Made by a program: the position numbers and the translations under genes | Source of the DNA: Toxonevra muliebris | Lineage: Eukaryota > Arthropoda > Insecta > Diptera > Pallopteridae | Assembly (NCBI GenBank): GCA_963691655.1 | Contig: OY829326.1 | Location: 78,175,235 to 78,239,234 of the forward strand | Length of the DNA stretch: 64,000 nucleotides | Direction of reading: 5' to 3' | Notes under the pieces: model-generated | Seen by the model: the letters and a program-made list of their open reading frames with translations, nothing else | Databases searched by the model: none | What the model was told of the DNA's origin: nothing | Shown here: piece after piece, positions 48,413 through 60,440 of the stretch | How the letters are laid out: the number at the start of each line of letters is the position of its first letter | How positions within the stretch are numbered: the stretch's first letter is position 1

Positions 48413-51400
48413 CTATAATTTAACAGCATTGTTTTCCACATGCTTTAACGATTTTCTAGCATTATTTATAACATCCGCTACATCTGGCACTTTTGCAATA
48501 TTACTTTCTGATTTGGCACTTAAGCTTCTACGATCGTTGTGAAGACTTGCGACTACTGTAGCATCTCCATTTTCTTTCAATGGCGATATAGCAATCATTG
48601 ACTTTGGACGACGTACCTCTACATCTGGCCGTTTTTGAGTACGATGCGAGGGACCACGCTTAAGTACTGCTTCCAATTTTAATTTGAATGGCACATTTGG
48701 ATCATCGGGAACATTTTCAATGAACTTTATTCTTTGAGGATTTTCGTCGGTTTTTTGAAGTAGTTTATTAAGACTAGGGCGATCTTTGCTTAATCTAAGA
48801 TTATTAATAGTTTTAAATAAAAAGGGATCAAATTTTGGTGGTTTTGGTATACCATTATCATCTATAGCAGCCATTCTACTTTCGTCGACGCCATTTGAGT
48901 TATCACCACCAGTGTTAGTACCTTCGATAGCTCTCAAGACTAGCTGACGTATATCGGTTTCACTTTTCGAGTGTTTAAGTGAAGGGCGCATTGAGGCAGT
49001 GCCAGTTTCTTTTGGTGATTTCGAATTGGGAATTTGTGCTGGCGTCGACATTATTATTAGACTTAGTTTATTTCTGAAATTTTCCGAATGCATTGGATTC
49101 TCTACCGAGTTTACAGTGAGTATGGATGCTTCTGATGGCGAACGTTTAATGGCGTGAATCATTTGTGGTGTTGCAGCAATCAGAGCAGGCGGCTCTACAT
49201 TATTTATAGCCTCTACTAGCTGTGAATTACTTCCCATTTCATTCAATCGCTTGCGTTTCTCTAACTCTGCAAATAACTCCTCGCTATTCAGTATATCCTC
49301 AATCAGTTTCTCTGCCGCCTTTTGACTTTCTCTATAAGCTTCATAGTTTACTGAATTTAGACTAGCATTACTAGAACCCATCACTAAGTATTTATTGGCG
49401 CCATCACCAACACCATTAAACTCTTCATGTACCACTTCCAAATCATTCTCCGAAGAATCGCTACTGCTATGCACCGTTGCCACTGTTGTTGATTCGATTA
49501 CACTCGGTAGCATTTCCGAGTCTACACTAATCTTGCGGCTATAGTCTGGCATTATGGCTGGTGAAGTGGGCACTTCATCATCTTCTGCTTGTAGCATATC
49601 ATCCAACATAGCAATTACAGATTTTTCTTCATCCGTTACATCGAAACTCGTACCCATTTTACGTTCATCATCTCTTTCTAGTGTTGCGGTTGATGTGTTA
49701 CTTTTCGTGTCTTCAACAAAGAAGACCTTGCCATTGGGATGTTTCATTTCAATCAATTCTTCGCTAACTTCATTGAGATTCATAATCTCATCGAGACTTT
49801 TGACGGTGTGCTCGTTTTGTGTCGTTAGTGCAGTACCATTTGATGTACCATTTCCAGTTTTACTTCCATTGATTTGCGTTGCATCTTTAGCTTTTAAGTT
49901 TTCATGGCCATTTAATGCATTTATATCTCTGGAGCTGGCTTTTAATAATTTCTCATATTCAATTCTACTTGGGATACGTTTTGATGGATTTTTAATATCA
50001 TACATGCACCAACATGTAATAAACATGGGAATACCTAATGAAGACGTGTGTGTTAGTCTTAAAACATGCAAAAAAGTGACATGCAAATAAATAAAGCCAT
50101 ACTATAAATCAACCACCAAACTACAGCATTAAAGAAGCATGCAAAAAGTAAAATTCAACTTACCAATTATCATCCACACGCCAAATCGAATCCATGTCAT
50201 CACGTCGAACTGTAGCATGAGATAAATATTAATGAAAATACTTATAGCTGGCACTAGTGGGACAAATGGTACGCGAAATACGCTCGTGTAGGCTTCGCGT
50301 GGCTGTAATGCTATAGCTAGGAGCACTAGAAGCGCAAATACCACCAGCACCGGTAGTAATACGAGTACCCAAAGCTGATTGTGTATGAGAGCATCGTATG
50401 CCTGCATAAGTATCAATCCAATGCCCAAAGAAAGAAGACCTAAAAATTTAGAATTTTAGTTTGATATTTTATTTTTAACATTTTAAATTAGTAAAAATTT
50501 GCACGAATTATTATAAATTTTGTCTGAATTTTTGTTGTTGCTCCCAACACAAAGAGAGTGTCTTTACTCACTCTCATACTGAACAGGATATGCTCGGTTT
50601 ATTGTACACCGATCACGCCGAGTTTATAGCGTGGCAAGGAACTATTTTACAAAACAGTGTTATGTATTAACCCTAGATAGTACTCGTCGAATCGACGACA
50701 CGAATTTCGTTGTTAAATTAACAGAAAAAATAATGACTTAATTAATTTTGTTTTTAAGTAATAAAGAGCACTGAAAAAATTAAACAATAAATAATAAAGT
50801 GTTTCATAAAACACAATAATAAAATCGGAATTTTTTTATAAAGGGAGCAATTGGCATCGAGTTAAAAAAGGCGACACTGAAGACAGACCTTAGTGCAACT
50901 CTGTAACGAGCTCAATGTAACTATCTCGACCGAGCATGAGAGAAAATGTTTTAAATTCGTCGAACAGCAATATAACCACGCAAAATGGCGTTCGTTTAGC
51001 CACAAAAATTTGTAATGAGAGAGTAAAGTGACATTTCGCTGTGAGAGAATTCGCAAGTAGGAAAACATTTGATCGAAAAACATATGATTGCATTTTACGT
51101 AAATAAAAAAAATATTTTTTCAATTCTATTTCCGTAAATAATAAATATCAGTGAATTGGCGATGGAAGAAGTAACTAAATATCCATTTATCAGATTATAT
51201 TATTTATTTTTAAACCACTTAGACATTTCACATCAAGTTTCGTCTTCTTTTCCATATAGGCTAATTTTAATTTTCACAATCAGCTGTTTCTGATAACTTG
51301 CAAATTGTTGTAAATTTCCGATCGCGTACTTTTTGTGATATTTTTCTTTTCGTGAGCGAATACTTTCTGTCTCTCTTGATTTTGGTTGCTTGCAAATTTG

Positions 51401-54400
51401 TGCTGGAAAGTACGCGAACAAAAAAATGTCTGCCCCTATTAGCCAGGCACTGCTCTTGGGCGGACAAAAATTGTCTGACGGTGATAGTCCGTCCAAGAGA
51501 GCTTTCACTGTATTTGGTGTTAGAGCTTTGGGAAATTGTTTTTCCATTTGTCAGCAGTGAGGGGCATGGCATGAAATCTATTAAACCATTATTATAAATC
51601 ATATCAAAGGCCATTAATTTTTATTTATTTCCAGGGACCGAAAATAATAATTGTTTTTAAATATTTAAATGAAAAAAATCAACATGTTCCAAATATCGGA
51701 GAAGAATGTTGAGTACACCAAAATTATAATGATTGCATGCTCTGTAGGAATCACTTGAATTTTTTTCTGAGTATTTCCACTAAAAATTAAAAATAATTTT
51801 TACCTGTTGATTTTTATTTTTTGCTCAGAAATTATAATAATTTTTTGATTTTTATCTGTTTGCTCAGAAATAATAATTATTTGCTAATTTTTGTTTTATG
51901 TTCAGGAAAAAAAAAATCATTATTTGTTTTTTATATTTTTGATTGATGGTTTATGGTTTTTAACGGTCCCTGTTTATTTCTATTCCAAAAATATTGCTTT
52001 AGAACAAAATGAAATATTTTCAATATGTATTCTGCTGGCGTTAAATGATTTTATTCATTTATCTGAAAAGTGGTTCTAATGGAATTACTGCGTTTTGTTA
52101 TGGACCTCTTCAAATGTAATATGCGAAAAGCTCGGTATAGTCCCTGCATGGGCGGCGGTAATATAAAAGAAGAGGAAATGTCGAATGTACCAAGCAATAT
52201 GGATGTGAAGTCTTTGTAATTTAGAATAAATTTTTGATTAGTAGTTAAGAAGCTTTCAGAAAAAGGTAAATGAAAGTCTGAAAATAAGGCCTTGGTCCCA
52301 CACTTTATTAAAATTTTGAGTTATGTCTAAAAAAAAGTTGCGGAACTGAACTGATTGATTTCAAAAGCAAATCGATTAACTATTTCGATACCTTAACTGC
52401 TACTACCACTATTATGGCACAACAGCTCCTGGAGGTCCAAGGCCAAGCATATTTTAAATAAATAAACAATTATAAAATAGCCCTGTCCTCCTAGGGAATG
52501 TCTGGATCCGCTAGTTTTGCAGAAGATCTTTATCACAGAATGTGATAAAGTGTTTGGAATTTGAAAATTGATGGTTGGATAAACATAGACTTCAGATGAT
52601 TCACAAATTTTACTTCACTATCGCTTCTTGTCCAGCTACGATCAGCTAAACGAAGGGTAGTTTCGTCAAAATAAAGCTCTTTAACATATTGGCAGTACGC
52701 CACAATAGATTGAAAAGATACTTGTGAAGGAATTTCTCTTTTTTGAGTTTTAAAGTTTTTTTGAGTGGTTTATTGCATGATGAAATTTTTTTAAATAGCT
52801 GATTTTTTTTTTAACTGAACCTATACCAGTTTGTTGATCAATAGAGATAAACGTTTGAGCCTACATTATACACTTACAAAATATTGTTATCAAAGAGCCA
52901 ACAATTCGTGTCGATAGAGAATTTGGTGCATCTACACGTTTAAAGTTGAATAATTGCATCATGAGAGACGAGCAGGTTACGCGAGTACCAGATGATGTCA
53001 GCATAGAGTTCTCTGAAAGCGGCTCGTTGCCGTTTTCAATATCGGCATCAGTCGAATTGTCCATATATCTAAAAATTAAATAGAATGTGTGTATTAGATA
53101 GAACTATACAATAGATAAGAGGAATATTGCCAGCAAACCTGAGAATTGTAACCGAAATGGCAACAACACTATAAGCCAATAATGTACCAATCGATAGGAG
53201 ACTAACCAACTGTTGCAAATCGAATAAGCCAGCAATAAGAGCTGAAATTGGTAATGTATTTCTTTAATTTCTGTGAAACTGTGAAACAAAAAAAAAAAAG
53301 AAACGCTTACCCGTAAGCATTGCTGCAAATATTGAACCAGTGACCGGCACACGGTAACGTTCACTAATCTTACCGAGAAATTTGAAAAGTAAACCATCTT
53401 CTGCCATGGAATACATAATGCGTGGCAAAGGGTACAGTGCACCCATTAGACTGGCCAGCAATCCGATAAGTCCACCAACAGCAACAATCCACATAGCGAA
53501 ATTCCACCCGACCGCTTCGAAAGCATACGGCAATGGTGCATTAGGATCTTGCTCGTAATAGGGCACCATCAATGTGAGGACCGTCGAAACACCAAAGTAA
53601 CAAAGGAAAATTATGAGCAGTGAGTAGAGTATGGAACGTGGTATATTCTTGCGTGGATTTCGAACTTCCTCGCCGGTTGTGGCAATACAATCAAAACCAA
53701 CAAAGCCAAAGAAGCAAGTTGCTGCACCTTTGAGTGTGCCCGTGAATCCGAAGGGAAAGAAACCACCGTCGCCCATGCTGGAACTATTGGAAGGGTCAGT
53801 TACATTTTTGACATCAATGGTCCAATTGGAGAAATTAGCTGTATGGGATGTAAATAAAAATATAAATCTAAAGATATTTTATAATTTAAGTTCAATGGCT
53901 TACCCTTAATAGAACCTGCAAGTATGACAAAAAGTAATACGCTTATGTTCAAGCAGGTACAAAAATTATTCGCCATTGTAGAAGCTTCAACGCCAAAAGC
54001 TAAAGCAACTGTAAAACGTTACAAAATAAAGCTTTAATTAGTTTGAAAACATTTTTGGAGCATGTGGTGTAATCTCACCGCCAAAAACCACCACCAGAGC
54101 AAAGGCAAAGAAATCAAAATAACTGCCTAAAAAGCTGACATTCATTGGTGCTATCTCAGCGAATGTGGTCTTGAGTGTATCATTAATCATCGTATCCAAA
54201 TATAAACTGATGCCACGACAAACGCTTGCCGTTCCGATTATATATTCCAACATTAGATTCCAACCAATAACGAAAGCAACAAATTCACCTATACAAACAT
54301 AACTATAGATATAAGCCGAACCAGCTTTAGGGACACGAGCACCAAATTCTGCATAGCAAACACCTGTAAAACAAAAGGAATATTTACTATTCACTTAAAG

Positions 54401-54688
54401 TCCTGCGAATTAAAGTTAGTTTTTAGTCGTATTTTCTGTAAACTCACCTGCTAGTAGAGATGCCAGGGCAGCAATTGCAAATGATAACATTACCGATGGA
54501 CCAGCCATTTCTTTAGCTATTTGACCAGCTAATACATAAACACCAGCACCAAGTGTTGAGCCCACACCCAATGCTGTTAGATCGAATAGACCTAGCACTC
54601 GATTGAGCTTCGAGTCTCCTTCTGCACCTTCGGCGACCATGGGTTTTCGTCGTGTTAGAACTTTCCAATAGGATGGTTGTTGAACCAT
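48413..54688 (-). CDS. Cationic amino acid transporter (SLC7/CAT family) with long C-terminal tail
   Basis: Eight coding exons on the minus strand: 54688-54448, 54363-54079, 54008-53904, 53838-53311, 53241-53139, 53068-52878, 50439-50164 and 50034-48413. All junctions are GT-AG and in phase, giving about 1116 residues. The ATG context is CACAAAATGG. Exon 1 gives [20 protein letters not shown], the first membrane segment with the GSTLGAG substrate motif. Others include [78 protein letters not shown] and [20 protein letters not shown], all CAT-typical, about 14 membrane segments in total. An extracellular loop has N-glycosylation sites (NFS, NWT, NVT, NSS). The carrier takes up Arg/Lys-type amino acids at the plasma membrane. 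From about residue 588 a roughly 530-residue cytoplasmic tail rich in Ser, Glu and Asn follows, much longer than in vertebrate CATs. Drosophila relatives would be CG5535/CG7255; slimfast is less likely by memory. Confidence 0.93.
50533..50981 (-). mobile_element. MITE family A, copy 3, interrupted
   Basis: Reverse-complement matches to copies 1 and 2 occur at 50533-50666 (GAGTGAGTAAAGACACTCTC, GTTTTGTAAAATAGTTCC when read on minus) and at about 50885-50981 (GTGGTTATATTGCTGTTCGA, CATGCTCGGTCGAG, TACATTGAGCTCGTTACAGA). About 215 bp of unrelated sequence lies between. Confidence 0.7.
50671..50884. mobile_element. piggyBac-like insertion inside MITE A copy 3
   Basis: It begins right after TTAA (50667-50670) with CCCTAGATAGTACTCGTC and has the near-palindrome TCGTCGAATCGACGA just inside, as in the 399-631 MITE. 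The interrupted MITE has a TTAA at this place in copy 2. The far end is decayed or deleted, so the right border is approximate. Confidence 0.55.
51453..51510 (-). repeat. pogo/Tigger-like transposon end
   Basis: On the minus strand the sequence starts CAGTGAAAGCTCTCTTGGAC next to a TA (51511-51512) and contains an internal inverted pair (CTTGGACGGAC / GTCCGCCCAAG). These are features I associate with pogo/Tigger ends. The other end was not found. Confidence 0.4.
52005..52112 (+). repeat. Dispersed repeat C, copy 2
   Basis: Partner of 22262-22372 (shared GTTCTAATGGAATTACTGCG and TTTTGTTATGGACCTC). It lies within transporter intron 6. Confidence 0.6.
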
Positions 54689-55579
54689 TTTGTGTGTGTG
54701 TGTTTTTGGAGGCTTATTGGAGTGGAATTATTTAGTTCAAATCTCTACTGAAGACAAGTTTTGTTAGGCTAGGAATATATAAAAAGTTTTTAATTTAATT
54801 ACTTAATAACGCTTATTGGCATAAAATAATTAACTAAGTAGTAAATATATGAATTTTTATAAATATTCATTATAAATTTTCCACAAGAATCCCAAAAATT
54901 ATGTATGCTATCATTTGAGGAGATCCTTTTCAATAAGTTGTCTATCCTCAGAGGTTGACAGTTTGAGGAAATGAACTTTCCATCAATGGCATCAAAACTG
55001 ATCTTTAATTGGACACAGCTTCAGACATCACTATAGTTTCAAGCGAAGTTTGGTCGAACAACGACCGACTAAAAAACACTCACCGCGTGATGCAAATCGA
55101 AATAAAATAAATTCCATTAGCGAATTCACCGCAAACTCACATTTCGTAACGAAACAAAAATAATGAAAATTCTAGTCACGTCAGTCACCGATTTAAATAT
55201 TGCTGGTGCAGATTTCTGTGAAGAGTTTCGACTTTGGGAAGTTCCCATAAATTCATTTTGTAAGTCAGTTCAACTTCCAACTGAGCTAATGAAAACAATA
55301 GTAGAACTTAAAAAAGAGTTTCATCAGACGCCCAGTGCCATATGCAGTTACCATATTAGTAGAAAAAGAACTCGATCAACTTGAGGCCCCCTCACGGAAA
55401 ATAGAGTTGCTACGACACTGATATGTTTGCCCTATGAGAGGTCTGTAGCCTGTACTTCGGCATGTTTTCCGTGTATATCGCGGAATTTACAATAGAGGTA
55501 TTTACGACCTTACAACCTTATAGACCATATTGTGAACTTCCAACGAAGCCGTCTATGTTTTATTCAACTGTTTTTGTGA
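54689..55579. other. Transporter upstream region; candidate 5' noncoding exon
   Basis: On the minus strand CATCACGCG followed by GTGAGTGTT (near 55088-55079) is a possible donor, and CTTGTCTTCAG (near 54758-54748) a possible acceptor before the ATG. A small 5' UTR exon above 55088 is therefore plausible but unproven. No other gene seen. Confidence 0.3.
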
Positions 55580-56572
55580 TCAGTGAATTCCTGAAAATGA
55601 CACCCTCTAAGGCGCTGGTCACATCTTGGATCTCCTTCCAATAGATCTAGCCGGGAAAACTCAGCGTGAAGATCTGCAGTGAGACTGAATGCGATACGTA
55701 GGTGGTCCCTCACAAATTATGGTCATGGTAAGATACTTAGTGAAACTAAATTTCTTCCACTATCTATCGATCTCACCCTCTCCCTACTATCCTTTCGTAA
55801 CAGTTTCAGCACATATATTCCATCTCGCTAAGAATAAAATCCCTCCAATGTCCGGCTAATAACTCTAAAGTTGCCCTACAATGCAGATCGTCTATTAACG
55901 AGACAGCCATGGCATACAACCTGCACCTTATGTGGGTTCCTGGGAATAGCGACATTGAGGCAAACTATAAGGCTGATGACCTCGCCAGACTTGGTACGAC
56001 ACTCAGCAATTCTCTTAATACTGGTGATGTAGGTATGCCACTTGCCACGTGGAAACTTTTAATTAAAGATCACTACTCCCACATCGCAAAGAGCAGGTAG
56101 AGAGTGGAACCAACTTTCGCCATTGCCAGACAGTTTTGGCCGATGCCTAACCATTAGCGTACTAAAGCGCTCATTAATCTGGACCGTGTCCACATAAGTA
56201 GGATAGTTTCTATTCTAAACGGGTTCTGCCTCCTTGGCAGCCACGCTCGTAGACTAGGTCTTCCCTATAATGACTTCTGCAAAAGCTGTGGGAATGATGA
56301 GGAAGAAGAAACCATCTTTCACTTTGTTCATCTTGCAACTGCCCTGTTTAGCAGAACGCAGACACAGAACTCTGGAAGCACCCATATATTTAAGACTCAC
56401 AGAACTGGCATCCTTTGACATTAGAGACTTATCACGCTTCATTGCAAGCACAAAATGGTTCAATTAGGGAGGGATCAAGAGGTAACACTCAGCCCAAGGG
56501 TATCACAATGGATCAATAGTTCTCAGTGTGTTCTTCCATGTACAGCCCCAACAACCTAACCTAACCTTTTGT
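55580..56572 (+). pseudogene. 3' half of an I/LOA-group non-LTR retrotransposon
   Basis: Plus-strand pieces in order: TPSKALVT and DLLPIDLAGKTQREDLQ (end of RT), RLNAIRRWSLTNYGHGKIL (thumb/linker), then after a deletion MAYNLHLMWVPGNSDIEANY and KADDLARLGTTLS (RNase H end with its last Asp), VGMPLATWKLLIKDHYSHI, and LGLPYNDFCKSCGNDEEEET with IFHFVH (the C-terminal Cys/His tail). The tail finishes near AACCTAACCTAACC at about 56557-56570. Several frameshifts and stops; the catalytic first part of RNase H is missing. Confidence 0.75.
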
Positions 56573-56583
56573 GATCAGATGAT

Positions 56584-56584
<1 letters not shown>

Positions 56585-56619
<35 letters not shown>
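56585..56619. repeat. (TA)n microsatellite
   Basis: About 17 TA units directly downstream of the retrotransposon 3' end. Confidence 0.9.
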
Positions 56620-56626
<7 letters not shown>

Positions 56627-56727
56627 CAATATCAAAAAATAAAAACTTGACTGTTAAAAATTTTAAAGATCTGTCAGAAACAAAAGAACATGTCAGCATC
56701 GCATTTGTGTGTCAGCTTTACAATGGG

Positions 56728-57300
56728 GTTTTGTCGTTGTATTGGTACCACCACGATCTGGCCAGACCGTATGCATTTCCTCATAGTTTTTCCGATATTT
56801 TTGCTTTACTTCGTCGTTAGTAACGTATTGTTTGTATATACATATATAAACATTATCATCCTTTCTTTTTGAAATATAAACTTATTTTACTATGGAAACA
56901 AAAATTTCGAATTAACATACATTACATTACACAAACAACCATTGGAAATGTAATTGAAAATTAGAAACCACAAAACTAATTACAAACTTTTACCAAGCCA
57001 ATAGTAAGATCAGAGACATAAAGCAGTATTATATAAACTTTTATGTCATTCAGGAAGTATAGTTGGATATACAAACAGGTTTTCACTTTCATGTATATAT
57101 TGTTAGATTATTTTCTTCATTGCTGTTTCAAAACGTGAAATTTTTTAAAAATTAAAAACCAATTTTTTTCAATAACTGTACATATAAGTACATTATTCTT
57201 ACATAATATGTAGAACAGTTTTCATTGAAAATTCAAATAAATGCAGTATAAATATATGACGGTCTGGCTGGACCGTGGTGATAGCAATGTGACAAACAAA
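56728..57300. mobile_element. Inverted-repeat element, ~570 bp core
   Basis: The arm at 56728-56770 (CACCACGATCTGGCCAGACC near its inner end) and the arm at 57259-57300 (GGTCTGGCTGGACCGTGGTG) are imperfect reverse complements over about 42 bp. They enclose AT-rich DNA without a gene. The outer boundaries and any TSD were not resolved. Confidence 0.5.
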
Positions 57301-57434
57301 AGTGGTGCCAACAGAAGGGTTATTGGCAATAGAATATTTCAATTACCATTTTCATTACTGCAATGGAAATGACAATGAAGAGTTCAAAAATAATTAATTG
57401 TAAGCGAACAATAGGTAGTTGGAAAAATTACTAA

Positions 57435-57497
57435 TCGGAGCCGAGGAGCGGTTACATTTTCATTGCTCCAGCTCCACGCTCCGCTCCGAAGCCCTGT
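57435..57497. repeat. GGAGC-rich transposon end (hAT-like)
   Basis: A compact GC-rich island in AT-rich DNA: CGGAGCCGAGGAGCGG ... CCAGCTCCACGCTCCGCTCC. Read on minus it begins CAGGGCTTCGGAGCGGAGCG, resembling hAT termini that start CAGGG. No partner end was seen. Confidence 0.35.
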
Positions 57498-59357
57498 TTT
57501 AAACATTTTCCATTTTAAATAACACTTATTTTTCTAAAAATCCTTTATTTATTTATTAATTTCATATTTTCAATATATTTTGGCAAAAGCAAAACAGCTG
57601 ATTGTTTGACACTTTTAACATTTTTATCCGAAGAAAAAGTGCGGGCTATTTCGTGCAAGAAGAAGAAGAAGACAATTACTCACTCATCTCTGCTCTCATT
57701 AGCAAGTTTTTTGAGTACGGGAACTCTTTCTGGGCTGTTTTGAGCAAACGCGTTCACCCGCGTTGTAGTACGGGAACGGAACTAATATGAATGAATGAAT
57801 ACCCATAATATTTTGTTATGAAAAACTTTAATTTTGTAAACAGATGAAAGTACAATTAGAAAATTACAAAAAACCTCGAACTTCGGTTCCTTTATCCGAG
57901 TTTGAGAAAAAATTTTATTTTCGTTTTGATATTGATGACCATATGAGGAAATTATGCCAAAATTTATTAAAAACTTCTGACATAATTATCAATTAAAATG
58001 CTCAAATATATGTGTGTAAATATATTGTATTTATAATTATGTCAAGAGCGTTGTACTGCAAAAGTAAGCTTATCAATTTTTAACCAAGCGGTAGCAGCAA
58101 CAACAGAAACAGCAAGACGCAATTTGCAAATTGTTGCAGCAGTATTTAATTAAATAAGAATTATTTGAATAAGTAATCACAAAAAATGAAAGTAATAAAT
58201 CCAATGGCAATGGACGAAACGGTCGTCGAACGTCGAAAGCAGCGCATCATGTCTCGATGTCTCGTCATCATTAGCAGATGGGTGAATTGATTGATCTATC
58301 TGTCTATTTGCATTCAATTCGCGATGCGGGCATTGTCTTTGCATATACTCCATTTGAACCCTAATGTCCCAGTTTAGCGACGGCACGCTTAAGAATCATA
58401 TCAGACAATTGCATCTCTAAGATGCAAAGTCCAAATACTATTCACAGATTTTTGCGTTTGAGATTAAGTAAATCGTTAATTAAATTATGTGCATATTTTT
58501 GCGCTTTGAATAGAATTTTTTTAAGTAAATAAATTTTATAAATCTGTTAGCAAAACATTAATTCAATTTACTTTTTATGTCTTTCAAAGGAAAATACTAT
58601 TTCATTTATGTGTGTACTACTTAGATACGAGTAAGTACTTTACGTATTATGAGTAATGTCTATTTCCGCTAATAATAAATTAACAAATTGTTAATTAATA
58701 ATAGCTTAATTCATATTAAACAAGTTTAGATAGCAGATAGAAAATGATTTTAAACAGCAACAACAACAAAAGCAGCAACAATTAGATAAGACACAATCCA
58801 ATTAAATTTATTTACTTATTTTTTTTGTTTGTTTTTTTTTCTTTCTCACTATAAAAAGTGTTTAATTATTTTGTGATAGAAAAAATACAACAAAACAATA
58901 GAAATTGTTTACTTATAGTTTAGAGTTGGGAAGAAGAAGCTGAAAAACAGCAAAGTTTCAAAACGGATAATAATATAGGACTAGGTGAAGTTTAGATACT
59001 TGTTGATTGACTTTAATTAACAATTTGTTTATGATAAGGTAAGAGGGGAATGGAACTCGTCAAATAAGAGGGACATAAGAAAATAAGGCATTAATAACAC
59101 TGTGCTAGTCATAAAATGTAGCAAACGGGAGACCGTTTCTAACTAATTGGGGGTCAAGGAATTCAGTGGCGATAACCGTTTTTCTTCGTATCAGCAGCGT
59201 CTCATACAAATTTCTTTTTTGAAGTTTTGGTTTAGGGGTATACAACGAAGTTACATGTCCCTCTTCTTATTGGTGTGAAAATTGGTACCGGTGGATTTTT
59301 TTGACATGGGAAAACTGAATTTGACATTTATTTGCAGAAAAAAATAAATTTAGACAT
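57498..59357. other. Intergenic, nothing recognised
   Basis: CAGCAACAACAGAAACAGCA near 58093 and CAGCAACAACAACAAAAGCA near 58755 are simple-repeat-like. No supported gene. Confidence 0.4.
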
Positions 59358-60440
59358 TGCATTGTATTGTATTAGAGAGGTTTATGTATTTGTACCGTGA
59401 CCTATAAGATCTATTGTACGTCCCTCTTTCTCTACCTAGTCTGATTTGCCTAGAGTGCCTCATCTAGTCTAGTCTCCCTCAAGAATTTGAGTATTGCGCC
59501 CGGATCTATGGATGCTAGTTCTGTACTCGGCTCTTCGTACATGCCCAGATATTTCATTCTTTTGTGGATCAATGCTCTTCCTGCCTGAGTACTTCCCTGA
59601 TTACGCTATCTACTATTCCACAGAAGGGTTCAGGTCCCACGAAAGTGGTCGCTGCTCCCTTTCTAGCAAGCTCGTCTGCCTGCTCATTGTCCTCTATTCC
59701 TAAGTGTCTAGGAACCCAACATAGAGCGACTTTATTGTCCTTGCCCAGTTGATTAAGCTTGCTCAAATAGTCTCACACCAGTTTAGAGGTGATCTCAGAG
59801 GAGCATAATGCTCGAATGGCTGCCTGGCTATCCGACATGATAGCGATATCTTGCCGTTTGTACTTCCTATTCAGTTTGAATTCCACACATAAATCGATTG
59901 CTTGAATTTCAGCTTAAAAGATGCTAGGATACTTCCCCATCGGCTCAGAGTGTTTGATTCTTGGCCCAAATACTCCTGCCCAGTTCCATCCTCGGCTCGT
60001 GACCCATCTGTATACCACTTAATCGTGTGTTCTTTGAGTGTGTAGTTATGTTCTACACTATTGTTGTTTCTAATTAGAATACAGGCCCTTGGATTATCCT
60101 GCCTGTTATCCCAAATTACCTTGCCATTTTTACAGGCCATTCCTCTGATTGCACCTTGGTGGTGCCAGGGTTCTTGGATCAGAATCAGGCTCAGGTTGAA
60201 TTTTGTAAATGTCTTTGCAATCACCGCCGAGGCGGCTCTTGCGTGGTGAACGTTAACCTGGGCACATTTGATGCCTGTTCCACCGATCATAGAGCCTACT
60301 TAGAGGGGCTCTTGCCCCTACTGCTGCCACTCAGCAACATCCTTTCTTATTCCTTCTCATCTATTTGGCAGTCCTTATTGAGGAGGGAGAGGACGATACC
60401 CTCAACTGCAGTCGCGGTTGAAGATGGGACATGCCTTCCA
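59358..60440 (-). pseudogene. Internally deleted non-LTR retrotransposon: endonuclease start joined to RNase H
   Basis: The minus strand opens MIGGTGIKCAQVNVHHARAA (from 60290), then FNLSLILIQEPWHHQGAIRG, the N-terminus of an APE-type endonuclease with its Asn and the Glu of QEPW. It runs on to PRACILIRNNNSVEHNYTL and in the same frame directly into IKWYTDGSRAEDGTG, the start of RNase H (catalytic Asp). RNase H is otherwise complete: PMGKYPSIF*AEIQAIDL (Glu), IAIMSDSQAAIRAL (Asp), VALCWVPRHLGIEDNEQADE (last Asp). It has one frameshift and two stops. The whole RT is missing. The 3' UTR carries the family motif (ATCTATTGTACGTCC, about 59410) and ends in ATTGTATTGTATT near 59358-59372. Confidence 0.8.

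Larger units (their letters stand above)
50440..52877 (-). other. Transporter intron 6 (2.4 kb), transposon-laden
   Basis: Donor GTAAGT at 52877 and acceptor TTTTTAG at 50440. It is by far the largest intron of the gene and holds the interrupted MITE A copy, a piggyBac-like end, a pogo-like end and repeat C. Confidence 0.85.

Noticed and set aside
49554..50090. 178-codon plus-strand ORF
   Set aside because: It overlaps the last exon of the transporter in antisense; Ser/Leu-rich composition is what the complement of that exon gives.
53104..53442. 112-codon minus-strand ORF
   Set aside because: Runs across the intron between transporter exons 4 and 5 in a different frame.
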